From: Cohnella mopanensis
GTDB lineage: Bacteria > Bacillota > Bacilli > Paenibacillales > Paenibacillaceae
Length of the DNA: 64,000 nucleotides
Assembly (NCBI RefSeq): GCF_022352055.1
Contig: NZ_JAKRWM010000021.1
Span: 1-64,000, forward strand
Direction of reading: 5' to 3'
The notes below the pieces were generated by a model. It saw only the letters and a list, made by a program, of their open reading frames with translations. It ran no database searches and was not told the origin of the DNA. A program made the translations under genes and the position numbers. Numbering within the stretch: the stretch's first letter is position 1; each line of letters begins with the position of its first letter. Positions 16,096 through 23,940 of the stretch are shown here, piece after piece.

Positions 16096-16126
16096 AAACC
16101 CGTTGCCCATGCTGGCGGCGGGTTTT
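16096..16126 (+). terminator. Terminator of prfC
   Basis: AACCCG-TTGCC (from about 16097) pairs with GGCGG-CGGGTT around a CATGCT loop, then TTTTGTT. The stem allows G-T pairs in the inner half. Confidence 0.75.
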
Positions 16127-16127
16127 G

Positions 16128-16157
16128 TTGTATGTCAGGCTTCGGAACTGGTAAAAT
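16128..16157 (+). promoter_or_regulatory. Putative promoter of phnM
   Basis: TTGTAT (16128-16133) and TAAAAT (16152-16157) are spaced by 18 bases. A start near 16164 supports translation from the ATG at 16192 rather than from the in-frame ATG at 16132, which would lie upstream of the transcript. Confidence 0.5.
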
Positions 16158-16191
16158 GGGAAGAAACTTACCGGAAGAGGGCGAATGGTTC

Positions 16192-17352
16192 ATGGGGAAC
16201 CGTATGAAGATTAAGGGCGGTTTGGTCGTTCGCCCGGATGGCGTTAGCCAACGGGATCTGGCAATAGAGGGCGGCGTAATCTCGTCAATAAGTGCAGATG
16301 CTGGGGAAGTTGGCTACGATCAAGTAATAGATGCCGAAGGTGCCTGGGTGCTGCCAGGCTTGATCGATATTCATTGCGATGCGATCGAGAAAGAAGTGGA
16401 GCCGAGGCCGAATACGCTGTTTCCGCTGGAGATGGCTTTTTTACAGTTCGAACGAAAGCTAGCGGGACATGGCATAACGACGATGCTGCATTCCTTGTCA
16501 TTAGGGGTAGGCTTGAGCTTGCGCGGAGAGCATCTCGTTGCGGAGATGATCGGACTAATCGCTAGCATGCGCCAGGAACGGGCAATGATTCGCCACGGCG
16601 TGCATTTGCGTTACGAGGTTTCGCATTTGACCGGATTCGAGTTGGCCCAGAAGCTGCTTGACGATGGATTGCTCGATTATTTGTCTTTAATGGATCATGC
16701 GCCGGGGCAGGGACAATATCATCGGCCCGGGGCATTTCAACGATATGTGATGAAAAATCAAGGAGTTAGCGTGGACGAAGTAGCCGTTATCGTCGAGGAG
16801 CTGCAGGAGAGAAGAAGCCGGGTCGATTGGAGCAAGCTTAAAGCGCTAACGGCGCAAGCGCGCAGCCGCGGTATCGCCGTCGCATCTCACGACGACGATA
16901 GCGAAGCGGCCGTCAATCGTTCTCTTGATTTTCAGGCGACGGTATCCGAGTTTCCTTTAACTCTTGAAACGGCAAGATATGCTACCGCCCAAGGGATGGG
17001 AGTATGCGTAGGAGCGCCCAACATCGTTCGCGGCGGTTCTCACGACGGCAATCTGAAGGCAGTTGAAGCTATTAGGGAAGGGGTAGCCGACATTCTGTGC
17101 TCGGACTACCATCCAGCGTCATTGCTTCATGCCGTTTTTCAACTGGAGACAGAAGGATTACCTCTCCATCAAGCGGTCAACATGGCTTCCCTTAATGCCG
17201 CGCGCGCGTTAGGCCGTGCCGATTCGATCGGTTCGATCGAGTTAGGCAAAGCGGCGGATGTGATCATTGTCCGCAAAGTGCGGGGCATTCCGCTCGTTCA
17301 CTCGACCATCGTTGGCGGAGTCGTTGTTCACGCCACGAAGGATTTTGTTTAG
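16192..17352 (+). CDS. phnM: PhnM-like alpha-D-ribose 1-methylphosphonate 5-triphosphate diphosphatase
   Basis: The 386-residue amidohydrolase-fold protein carries the PhnM hallmark LPGLIDIHCDAIEKEVEPRPNTLFP near residue 60, an HDDDSEA metal motif, and a C-terminal SDYHPASLLHAVF. PhnM removes diphosphate from the ribosyl-phosphonate triphosphate in the C-P lyase pathway. ATG at 16192 follows GGAAGAGGGCG; ATG at 16204 is possible. No other phn gene lies in this window, so it is an orphan here and may act with C-P lyase genes elsewhere or on another substrate. Its end overlaps the convergent sspI stop by four bases. Confidence 0.85.
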   Translation: MGNRMKIKGGLVVRPDGVSQRDLAIEGGVISSISADAGEVGYDQVIDAEGAWVLPGLIDIHCDAIEKEVEPRPNTLFPLEMAFLQFERKLAGHGITTMLHSLSLGVGLSLRGEHLVAEMIGLIASMRQERAMIRHGVHLRYEVSHLTGFELAQKLLDDGLLDYLSLMDHAPGQGQYHRPGAFQRYVMKNQGVSVDEVAVIVEELQERRSRVDWSKLKALTAQARSRGIAVASHDDDSEAAVNRSLDFQATVSEFPLTLETARYATAQGMGVCVGAPNIVRGGSHDGNLKAVEAIREGVADILCSDYHPASLLHAVFQLETEGLPLHQAVNMASLNAARALGRADSIGSIELGKAADVIIVRKVRGIPLVHSTIVGGVVVHATKDFV

Positions 17353-17561
17353 GGTTGTTTGTTAAGGTGCTTATGCAGGACTTCTACCATTTTTTTGCGC
17401 GCAGCAGGCGTGCTATTGTTCCAAATCATCTCATATAGAACTCCCAAACCAGGCAAGGCCATTTCTTCTGTGCCGATAGAACCTTCGATAATTTCCGTTA
17501 ATTCGTCGTTGTTCTTACCTTGTACCCGCTGAATAATCGCCTGTCTTAAGTCTAATTCCAC
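17349..17561 (-). CDS. sspI: Small acid-soluble spore protein I
   Basis: The 70-residue protein matches the SspI family along its length: an N-terminal LRQAIIQRVQGKNNDELTEIIEGSIGTEEMALPGLGVLYEMIW core and a basic tail. The LPGLGVLFE-type motif is diagnostic. SspI is packed in the spore core and made in the forespore, probably under SigG. The start is GTG with a near-perfect AAGGAGGT site. It shows the organism forms endospores. Confidence 0.92.
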   Translation of the reverse strand: MELDLRQAIIQRVQGKNNDELTEIIEGSIGTEEMALPGLGVLYEMIWNNSTPAARKKMVEVLHKHLNKQP

Positions 17562-17636
17562 GGATATACCTCCTTAAAGGGGAACTTCCCGTGTAGATTT
17601 CCCTATAGGCCCGACGGTTATGCCGGGTAAGGAATG

Positions 17637-17645
17637 TGTTATAAT
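17637..17645 (+). promoter_or_regulatory. Extended -10 promoter of ktrA
   Basis: TGTTATAAT contains a perfect TATAAT (17640-17645) plus an extended TG. Transcription starting near 17652 excludes the upstream in-frame ATG at 17620 as the start of the next gene. Confidence 0.6.
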
Positions 17646-17682
17646 GAGCCCATTGGAAACGATCGTGAGGAGGAAGCAATTG

Positions 17683-18363
17683 GTGGCGAAGAAACCACAT
17701 GGAAAAAAACAATTCGCGATTATCGGGCTTGGCCGGTTCGGATCGAGCGTGGCGATCTATCTGGCCGAACTCGGTTACGAAGTGCTTGCCGTCGACGATA
17801 ACGCGCAACGCGTTCAAGATGTCGCGCATGCCGTGACTCATGCCGTTTCAGCCGATTCCACGGATGAAGAAGCGATGAACGCGCTGGGCATCCGCAACTT
17901 CGACGTTGTCGTCGTGGCAATCGGACAAGACATCCAATCGAGCATATTGACGACCTTGATTCTGAAGGACCTTGGCGTACCTTATATTATCGTCAAAGCG
18001 CAGAACGAGCTGCACGGCAAAGTGCTGAATAAGATCGGCGCGGACAAAGTCGTATTCCCCGAACGGGATATGGGGTTACGCGTCGCGCATCATCTGATCT
18101 CTCCGAACATTCTCGAGCATATCGAATTGTCCGCCGATTACAGTATCGTCGAGATGAAGGTACCTTCCTCGATGATCGGTAAAAATCTTAAGCAACTCGA
18201 TATTCGTCAAAAATACAATTGCAACGTTCTAGCGGTAAAGCGCCAAGGAGAATTAAATATTACTCCGCGTGCGGACGAGCCCTTGATCAAGGACGATATT
18301 CTCGTCATCGTGGGCAAGAACGACCTATTAACGAAACTGGAGCAAGCATATGCGGAACCTTGA
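17683..18363 (+). CDS. ktrA: KtrA-like potassium uptake regulatory subunit (TrkA/RCK family)
   Basis: The 226-residue cytoplasmic protein has an RCK_N Rossmann domain (FAIIGLGRFGSSVAIYL, with nucleotide-binding D38 in VLAVDD) and an RCK_C domain near residues 140-220. KtrA rings gate the KtrB potassium channel in response to ATP, ADP or c-di-AMP. GTG at 17683 is chosen: AGGAGG lies nine bases upstream. TTG at 17680 is an equal alternative. No KtrB gene is in this window. The last 14 bases overlap the RNA methyltransferase gene. Confidence 0.9.
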   Translation: MAKKPHGKKQFAIIGLGRFGSSVAIYLAELGYEVLAVDDNAQRVQDVAHAVTHAVSADSTDEEAMNALGIRNFDVVVVAIGQDIQSSILTTLILKDLGVPYIIVKAQNELHGKVLNKIGADKVVFPERDMGLRVAHHLISPNILEHIELSADYSIVEMKVPSSMIGKNLKQLDIRQKYNCNVLAVKRQGELNITPRADEPLIKDDILVIVGKNDLLTKLEQAYAEP

Positions 18364-19186
18364 GGGATATATCAGTTCGGCTTCCAACCCGCGAGTGAAA
18401 GAGTGGGCCAAGCTGCTGGAGCGTAAATATCGGCAGCGCGAAGAGAAGTTTCTGCTGGAGGGCGTCCATTTGGTGAAGGAAGCTCTGGAAGCGGGATGGC
18501 CGCTTGATGTTATTGCCTTCGATGAAGGCTCCGGCGTTATGGATGCATTCGAGGAATACATAGAAGACGAGCAACGAGGAAGTGACGTTACGGCATGGTT
18601 TCCGGTATCGCCGGAAATTATCGAGAAATGCAGCGAGACGGGAACTCCGCAGCCGATCTTTGCGGTAGCGCGGAAGCGCCCTCCGAGCGAAGAACTTCTG
18701 TTCGGCGATGACGCTGGATTAATCGTCGTGTTGGACGGCGTGCAGGATCCCGGCAATGTCGGAACCATTGTAAGAAGCGCCGCCGCAAGCGGTGCGACGG
18801 CGGTTGTCTTGGGCAAGGGTACGGCCGATTTGTACAATCCTAAGACGATCAGGGCGACAATGGGGGCGCTGTTCCACGTTCCCGTACTCGAGGCGGATTT
18901 AAGTTCGTTGTTGCCTCAAGCCGCCGAGCAAGGGGTATCCCTCGTAGGTACAAGCCTTCAGGCCGCGCAATCGTGTTACGATTATGATTTCAGCGATCGT
19001 AACGTATGGCTCGTCTTCGGCAATGAAGGCAGTGGCATGTCCGAGCAGGTCGCTACATTAGTGGATGCGAATGTAATTATACCTATGACTGGAAGAGCCG
19101 AGTCTCTTAACGTGGCTATGGCGGCTACGGTACTGCTGTTCGAGGCTCAGCGGCAACGGGGATTAAAGGGACATAAGGGACAATAA
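18350..19186 (+). CDS. TrmH/SpoU family RNA 2'-O-ribose methyltransferase
   Basis: The 278-residue protein has an N-terminal substrate-binding domain (SNPRVKEWAKLLERKYRQREEKFLLEGVHLVKEAL, an RNA-binding L30e-like fold). The SPOUT catalytic domain shows all three motifs: DGVQDPGNVGTIVRSAAASGA, LVFGNEGSGMSEQV and IPMTGRAESLNVAMAATVLLFE. SAM-dependent 2'-O-methylation of rRNA is likely. The exact nucleotide cannot be read; YsgA/RlmB-like enzymes are closest. It overlaps ktrA and is translated with it. Confidence 0.9.
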   Translation: MRNLEGYISSASNPRVKEWAKLLERKYRQREEKFLLEGVHLVKEALEAGWPLDVIAFDEGSGVMDAFEEYIEDEQRGSDVTAWFPVSPEIIEKCSETGTPQPIFAVARKRPPSEELLFGDDAGLIVVLDGVQDPGNVGTIVRSAAASGATAVVLGKGTADLYNPKTIRATMGALFHVPVLEADLSSLLPQAAEQGVSLVGTSLQAAQSCYDYDFSDRNVWLVFGNEGSGMSEQVATLVDANVIIPMTGRAESLNVAMAATVLLFEAQRQRGLKGHKGQ

Positions 19187-19210
19187 AATCGTCATGGTTG
19201 GAAATGAATG

Positions 19211-19242
19211 AACCGCCTTCTAACAGGCGGTTTTGTTATAAT
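19211..19242 (+). terminator. Terminator of the ktrA unit, overlapping the marR promoter
   Basis: AACCGCC (19211-19217) and GGCGGTT (19226-19232) form the stem, followed by TTTGTT. The extended -10 TGTTATAAT of the marR gene (TATAAT at 19237-19242) directly abuts the T run, so the two signals are fused. Confidence 0.75.
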
Positions 19243-19285
19243 ATATAGACCATTGTTAATGCACTAACGGGTGGGAGGACAGGCC

Positions 19286-19759
19286 ATGAACAAAGAAGAT
19301 CGGGTCATAATGGGTTTCAGGGACTTATATAACAAGATGGTTTGGCTTAATAAAGATAAGATGGAAGAAGGTCTTAAGGGTTATAAGTCTTCTGAAGTAC
19401 ATTGCATCGAATACATTGAAAAAAATGCAGATTCCAATGTGACAAAACTTGCGGAGTCCCTTTATATGACTCGCGGTGCCATAAGTAAAATAACTCAGAA
19501 GCTCATACACAAAGGTCTTATCGAGAGCTACCAGAAGTCGGATAACAAGAAAGAAATCTATTTTAGGCTTACTGAGCAAGGGAAAGTCATTTTTAGAATC
19601 CATGAGGACCTGCACAAAGAGTTTCAAGAGCGGGATAAAGCTGTATTCGAGCATGTAACCGAGGAACAATTTGACAGTATGCTTAGCTTCGTGGAAAAGT
19701 ATAGTAGGCATTTGGATGCGGAAATAAAGAAACAGGGTATAGATATGAAGTCAGAATAA
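19286..19759 (+). CDS. MarR family transcriptional regulator
   Basis: This is a 157-residue winged-helix protein. DNA-recognition helix and wing: VTKLAESLYMTRGAISKITQKLIHKGLIESYQKSDNKKEIYFRLTEQGK. The start ATG at 19286 has GGGAGG seven bases upstream; the frame opens earlier at 19271 with no advantage. It is followed by its own terminator and then an MFS exporter in the same direction. MarR regulators usually repress a neighbouring efflux gene, which fits the inverted repeat around that gene's -10. The codon and base usage is more AT-rich than in the flanking genes. Confidence 0.88.
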   Translation: MNKEDRVIMGFRDLYNKMVWLNKDKMEEGLKGYKSSEVHCIEYIEKNADSNVTKLAESLYMTRGAISKITQKLIHKGLIESYQKSDNKKEIYFRLTEQGKVIFRIHEDLHKEFQERDKAVFEHVTEEQFDSMLSFVEKYSRHLDAEIKKQGIDMKSE

Positions 19760-19784
19760 ATTTGAATTATGAAAATGAAATCAC

Positions 19785-19822
19785 AGGCAGCCGGGCTCTA
19801 TTGAGAACGGGCTGCCTTTTTA
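19785..19822 (+). terminator. Terminator of the marR gene
   Basis: AGGCAGCC (19785-19792) pairs with GGCTGCCT (19810-19817), followed by TTTTTATT. Confidence 0.82.
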
Positions 19823-19836
19823 TTGTCCTTATTTTG

Positions 19837-19877
19837 TTGACAGGGAAACAAAATGACGATACGATAAATATGTTTCC
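19837..19877 (+). promoter_or_regulatory. Promoter and putative MarR operator of the MFS exporter
   Basis: A consensus TTGACA (19837-19842) and TACGAT (19860-19865) are spaced by 17 bases. Arms GGAAACA (19844-19850) and TGTTTCC (19871-19877) form an inverted repeat that brackets the -10. A repressor bound there would block transcription; the adjacent MarR protein is the natural candidate. Confidence 0.65.
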
Positions 19878-19915
19878 AAGGAATCAAAATCATAACTTTT
19901 GAATGGAGAATTTAA

Positions 19916-21178
19916 GTGTCCATATTTAGATCACACAATGAACAGAACACAGAACAAACCATAGATAAACACGCATTAATATTCGGTCTTATCTCTGTGT
20001 TTCTTTGCGGAATAGGCTTCAGTATAATAGCACCTGTCGTTCCGTTCTTAGTGCAGCCTTATACAAGCAATCCGGGAGAACAAGCTATAGTTGTTACGCT
20101 GCTGACCTCTGTTTATGCGGTCTGCGTGTTTTTTGCGGCCCCCGTACTTGGAGCTTTGAGCGACAGATATGGCCGTCGTCCATTGCTCTTAGTATGCCTT
20201 GTGGGTTCCGCAATCGGGTACTTGGTTTTTGGCATAGGAGGAGCTCTATGGGTACTATTTGTTGGGCGCATTATTGAAGGAATAACTGGCGGGAGCATAA
20301 GCACGATCTTCGCCTATTTTGCAGACATCATTCCTCCAGAACAGAGAACCAAATACTTTGGATGGGTGAGTGCGGTTGTAGGTGTAGGCACCGTCATTGG
20401 CCCAACTCTAGGGGGATTACTTGCCAAGTTTAGTTATTCTGCCCCCCTCTATTTTGGAGCAACAATAACTTTATTGAATGTTGTTTATGGATTCTTTTTT
20501 ATGCCTGAGAGCCTAAACAAAAATAATAGACGGAAAGAGATTGCGTTTGTAAAACTGAATCCATTTACTCAGCTTGCAAGCATACTTTCCACGAAAAACT
20601 TAAAATGGCTGCTTGTCTCAGCGTTCTTACTTTGGGTACCCAACGGATCTTTACAGGCCGTTTTTTCACAATTTTCAATCGATACTTTCAGTTGGAAGCC
20701 TGCACTAATCGGACTTATGTTTTCAATTATGGGTTTCCAAGACATCGTTTCACAAGGTTTCATAATGCCGAAGCTTTTGAGAAAGTTTAGTGATAAACAG
20801 ATAGCCATTCTTGGAATGGTTTCGGAGATTATAGGCTACAGTCTTATTGCTGCATCGGCTCTATTCTCGTTCTATCCTCTTTTGATCGCTGGAATGTTCA
20901 TATTTGGTTTTGGTGATTCGATCTATGGACCTTCATTTAATGGGATGCTCTCCAAGTCTGTCGATTCTAGTGAACAAGGAAGGATTCAAGGAGGTAGCCA
21001 ATCTATTCAGGCTTTAGCAAGAATGATTGGGCCTATCATTGGAGGTCAAATCTATGTATCACTTGGTCATGCCGCACCCGCTTTTATGGGCATGATCCTT
21101 ATAGCAGCGGCAATACCAGTTTTATATAAGAGAACGCCTGTAAATACTCAAAGCCGCCGTTTTCCTTTTGAAAAATAG
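19916..21178 (+). CDS. MFS exporter, DHA1/TetA-like
   Basis: The 420-residue protein has 12 predicted helices. Motif A between helices 2 and 3 is GALSDRYGRRP, and an antiporter-type motif C (GWVSAVVGVGTVIGPTLGG) is in helix 5, as in tetracycline and other drug/H+ antiporters. The start is GTG with GGAG ten bases upstream. It probably forms a regulated efflux unit with the upstream MarR gene. The lower GC content of this pair suggests it was acquired by transfer. Confidence 0.88.
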   Translation: MSIFRSHNEQNTEQTIDKHALIFGLISVFLCGIGFSIIAPVVPFLVQPYTSNPGEQAIVVTLLTSVYAVCVFFAAPVLGALSDRYGRRPLLLVCLVGSAIGYLVFGIGGALWVLFVGRIIEGITGGSISTIFAYFADIIPPEQRTKYFGWVSAVVGVGTVIGPTLGGLLAKFSYSAPLYFGATITLLNVVYGFFFMPESLNKNNRRKEIAFVKLNPFTQLASILSTKNLKWLLVSAFLLWVPNGSLQAVFSQFSIDTFSWKPALIGLMFSIMGFQDIVSQGFIMPKLLRKFSDKQIAILGMVSEIIGYSLIAASALFSFYPLLIAGMFIFGFGDSIYGPSFNGMLSKSVDSSEQGRIQGGSQSIQALARMIGPIIGGQIYVSLGHAAPAFMGMILIAAAIPVLYKRTPVNTQSRRFPFEK

Positions 21179-21279
21179 GATTTATCATTTGATGAGTGAG
21201 TATTTATTCCATGGTTGATATTATGTGGGAACATCTTTCTATTAGACGGGTTAAAAACTATAAAATGGTACGAGGACAT

Positions 21280-21439
21280 TTGCAACAATTATTTTAATCT
21301 ATTACTAATAGTGATACACTAGGATAAGTTAATTATTGAACCAGAAAAGATGTGTGCTAGGTCGCGCCCTGGCTTGCTATGGCGCCTAAGCAGTCGCCTG
21401 CATCCTTTCTGCAAAACGAAGGGTATAAGGACGGTAAAA
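21280..21439 (+). promoter_or_regulatory. Upstream region and GC-rich leader of mqo
   Basis: Within an AT-rich intergenic stretch, TTGCAA near 21280 is a possible -35. A GC-rich block (about 21359-21410) carries GCGCC/GGCGC and two overlapping GCA/TGC stems that could fold in the mRNA. An in-frame ATG at 21350 would translate this block, but the encoded residues look unlike Mqo and the ribosome site is poor, so it is treated as leader. Confidence 0.35.
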
Positions 21440-22942
21440 ATGAGCAACATACAAACTAAAACAGACGTTATTTTAATCGGTGCCGGAATCATGAGTGCGA
21501 CTTTGGGGACACTTCTGAAGGAACTAGTACCGGGCTGGGAAATTAAAGTGTTTGAGAAGCTCGAAAACGCAGGTGAGGAAAGCTCTAACGAATGGAATAA
21601 CGCAGGAACTGGGCATGCTGCACTGTGCGAGCTTAACTACACCGTCGAAAAACCGGACGGATCTATAGATATTAGCAAGGCTATCAAAATTAACGAGCAG
21701 TTTCAGCTTTCCATGCAGTTTTGGTCTTATCTCGTAAACAGCAAGCTGGTAAATAATCCGCAAGATTTTATTATGCCATTGCCTCATATGAGTATGGTAC
21801 AAGGCGAAAAAGACATAACGTTTTTAAAGAAACGTTTTGAAGCGTTGTCTAACAATCCCTTGTTTCAAGGGATGGAATTTTCGGATGACCCGGAAAAACT
21901 GATGGAATGGATTCCGCTTATTATGCAAGACCGTCCATCGAATGAAGCTATAGCGGCAACAAAAATAGACACTGGAACGGATGTCAACTTTGGCGCTTTA
22001 ACGCGCATGTTGTTCGACCATTTAAAAAGCAAGAACGTCGAAATCAAGTACAAACAAAATGTTGATAATATTAAACGTACTAGCGATGGCTCGTGGGAAC
22101 TGAAAGTGCGAAATATCGATAGCGGTAACGTCGAACGCCATACCGCAAAATTCGTCTTTATCGGAGGCGGAGGCGGAAGCGTACATTTATTGCAAAAATC
22201 GGGTATTCCTGAAGGAAAACATATCGGGGGATTCCCGGTAAGCGGAATATTCATGGTGTGTAATAATCCGGATGTTGTCGCGCAGCATCATGCAAAGGTA
22301 TACGGCAAAGCGAAGGTTGGCGCACCTCCAATGTCCGTTCCGCATCTTGACACAAGATATATCGACAATAAAAAATCGTTGCTATTTGGACCATTTGCCG
22401 GCTTCTCGCCTAAATTCTTAAAATCCGGCTCCATGTTCGATTTGGTAACTTCCGTAAAACCGAATAACGTCGTAACGATGTTGGCGGCTGGCGCAAAAAA
22501 CATGTCATTGACCAAATATTTGATCCAGCAAGTTATGTTATCGAAAGAGAAGCGCATGGAAGAGTTGCGAGAGTTTATCCCGAACGCCAGAATCGAGGAT
22601 TGGGATTTAGTGGTAGCGGGTCAACGCGTGCAAGTTATCAAAGATACGGATGCCGGCAAAGGAACGCTTCAATTCGGTACGGAAGTGGTTAGCGCCGCTG
22701 ACGGTTCGATAGCCGCATTGCTCGGAGCTTCTCCGGGTGCTTCAACTGCCGTTCACGTTATGCTTGAGGTCATTAATAAATGTTTCCCGCAACATATGAA
22801 AGAGTGGGAAGCGAAAATTAAAGAAATGATTCCATCCTATGGCGTGTCACTGTTGAAAAACCCAGAGCTTATCAACGAAATTCATACTTCAACAGCTCGG
22901 ACGCTTGGTCTCGCAAATAAAGAAGCTTTGGTTCTAGCGTGA
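21440..22942 (+). CDS. mqo: Malate:quinone oxidoreductase
   Basis: The 500-residue FAD-dependent, membrane-associated enzyme oxidises malate to oxaloacetate and passes electrons to quinone, bypassing malate dehydrogenase in the TCA cycle. The FAD-binding N-terminus is DVILIGAGIMSATLGTLLKEL. The Mqo-specific EESSNEWNNAGTGHAALCELNYT follows, and the C-terminal GASPGASTAVHVMLEV is present. ATG at 21440 follows AAGGACGG and matches the family start. It is probably monocistronic; the next gene is convergent. Confidence 0.95.
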   Translation: MSNIQTKTDVILIGAGIMSATLGTLLKELVPGWEIKVFEKLENAGEESSNEWNNAGTGHAALCELNYTVEKPDGSIDISKAIKINEQFQLSMQFWSYLVNSKLVNNPQDFIMPLPHMSMVQGEKDITFLKKRFEALSNNPLFQGMEFSDDPEKLMEWIPLIMQDRPSNEAIAATKIDTGTDVNFGALTRMLFDHLKSKNVEIKYKQNVDNIKRTSDGSWELKVRNIDSGNVERHTAKFVFIGGGGGSVHLLQKSGIPEGKHIGGFPVSGIFMVCNNPDVVAQHHAKVYGKAKVGAPPMSVPHLDTRYIDNKKSLLFGPFAGFSPKFLKSGSMFDLVTSVKPNNVVTMLAAGAKNMSLTKYLIQQVMLSKEKRMEELREFIPNARIEDWDLVVAGQRVQVIKDTDAGKGTLQFGTEVVSAADGSIAALLGASPGASTAVHVMLEVINKCFPQHMKEWEAKIKEMIPSYGVSLLKNPELINEIHTSTARTLGLANKEALVLA

Positions 22943-22947
22943 TAATA

Positions 22948-23796
22948 TTATAACGAATTAGCATTCAAAGCACGCGCATGCTTCGGTGAGAAACCTTTGA
23001 CTTGCTTGAACAGTTTGGAGAAACCGTTGATGCTCCCGCAACCGATCCGATCGGCGATCTCCGAGATAGACAAAGTCGTATTCAGAAGTAAACGTTCGGC
23101 TTCATGGATTCTATATAAGTTAACGAAATGGACGAAGGTAAGCCCCGTCATCTTCTTGAAAGCTTTACAGAAATGATAGGGACTCAAATGGACGAATGAA
23201 GCGGCTTGCGCTAAAGTGATTTTGTCCCTATAGTGCAGTTCGACGTATTCGATGAGTTCCTTGAAGCGGGATGCCTTCTGCTGGAGGCCGAGGAATTGGT
23301 TGTCCGGCTCGCTGTTCACTTTGTTCCAGCGGCAGCACCAAGTATATAGCAATTGCGCGAAAGCGACTACGGCTTGCCGGTAGCCGCTTTTTTTGCGTTG
23401 GAATTCTTCTATCAGCCCTTGAAGGGCTTGATGGATCAGCTTGCCGTGTTCCGTGTTTCTATCCACGCGGTTGTGCCATCGAACATCAATGAAATCAGAG
23501 GATTTCAACCCGATAAGAGAGGGATGGAAAACGACGGCAAACAGAGTGAACTCGTTCTTAGGATGATAAACGGCATGAAGCTCTCCGCTGTTCACTACGA
23601 ACAAATCCCCGGCCTGGCCTACGAATGAGCGCTCCCCGATCTGAATGGTCGCTTCCCCTTGCTCGATCAGAATAAATTCAAAGTGCTCATGCCAATGCAA
23701 AGTTAAAAATTGATGGTCTTGAAAGGGAGTATGGAATACGTTCATCGGAAAGCTCGCGTCCGCCAATTGGGTGTTCTCGTATAAGGCTTTTCTCAT
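22948..23796 (-). CDS. AraC family regulator with cupin sensor domain
   Basis: In this 282-residue protein, residues 15-110 form a cupin (LHWHEHFEFILIEQGEATIQIGERSFVGQAGDLFVVNSGELHAVYHP). The C-terminal 100 residues hold two AraC helix-turn-helix motifs (ITLAQAASFVHLSPYHFCKAFKKMTGLTF and SISEIADRIGCGSINGFSKLFKQVKGFSPKHAR). It is divergent from a MATE exporter, which it may activate. It abuts mqo tail to tail with five bases between the stops. The ligand is unknown. Confidence 0.9.
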   Translation of the reverse strand: MRKALYENTQLADASFPMNVFHTPFQDHQFLTLHWHEHFEFILIEQGEATIQIGERSFVGQAGDLFVVNSGELHAVYHPKNEFTLFAVVFHPSLIGLKSSDFIDVRWHNRVDRNTEHGKLIHQALQGLIEEFQRKKSGYRQAVVAFAQLLYTWCCRWNKVNSEPDNQFLGLQQKASRFKELIEYVELHYRDKITLAQAASFVHLSPYHFCKAFKKMTGLTFVHFVNLYRIHEAERLLLNTTLSISEIADRIGCGSINGFSKLFKQVKGFSPKHARALNANSL

Positions 23797-23811
23797 GATT
23801 TAGCTCCTACA

Positions 23812-23929
23812 ATGACAATATTGGATAAATAGAACGCAAGAAAGGTTGAGACGGAATCGATTTTTCCCACTATTATGGTAGCTTAGCATGAATTGTCGTC
23901 GTACACCAATAACATCTTGATGACAATAT
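23812..23929. promoter_or_regulatory. Divergent AraC/MATE control region with ATGACAATAT repeats
   Basis: ATGACAATAT occurs twice in the same orientation, at 23812-23821 close to the araC start and at 23920-23929 close to the MATE start. An inverted half copy, ATTGTC, lies near 23892. They may be regulator half-sites, which is inference. Confidence 0.35.
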
Positions 23930-23940
23930 GAGGAGTGTCG

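Noticed and set aside
17620..17682. N-terminal extension of KtrA from ATG at 17620
   Set aside because: The extended -10 TGTTATAAT lies inside this stretch and a strong AGGAGG precedes the codon at 17683, so the extension would not be in the transcript.
21350..21439. Thirty-residue N-terminal extension of Mqo
   Set aside because: The encoded residues are Arg/Leu/Cys-rich and unlike the family start, while the ATG at 21440 leads straight into the FAD-binding motif.
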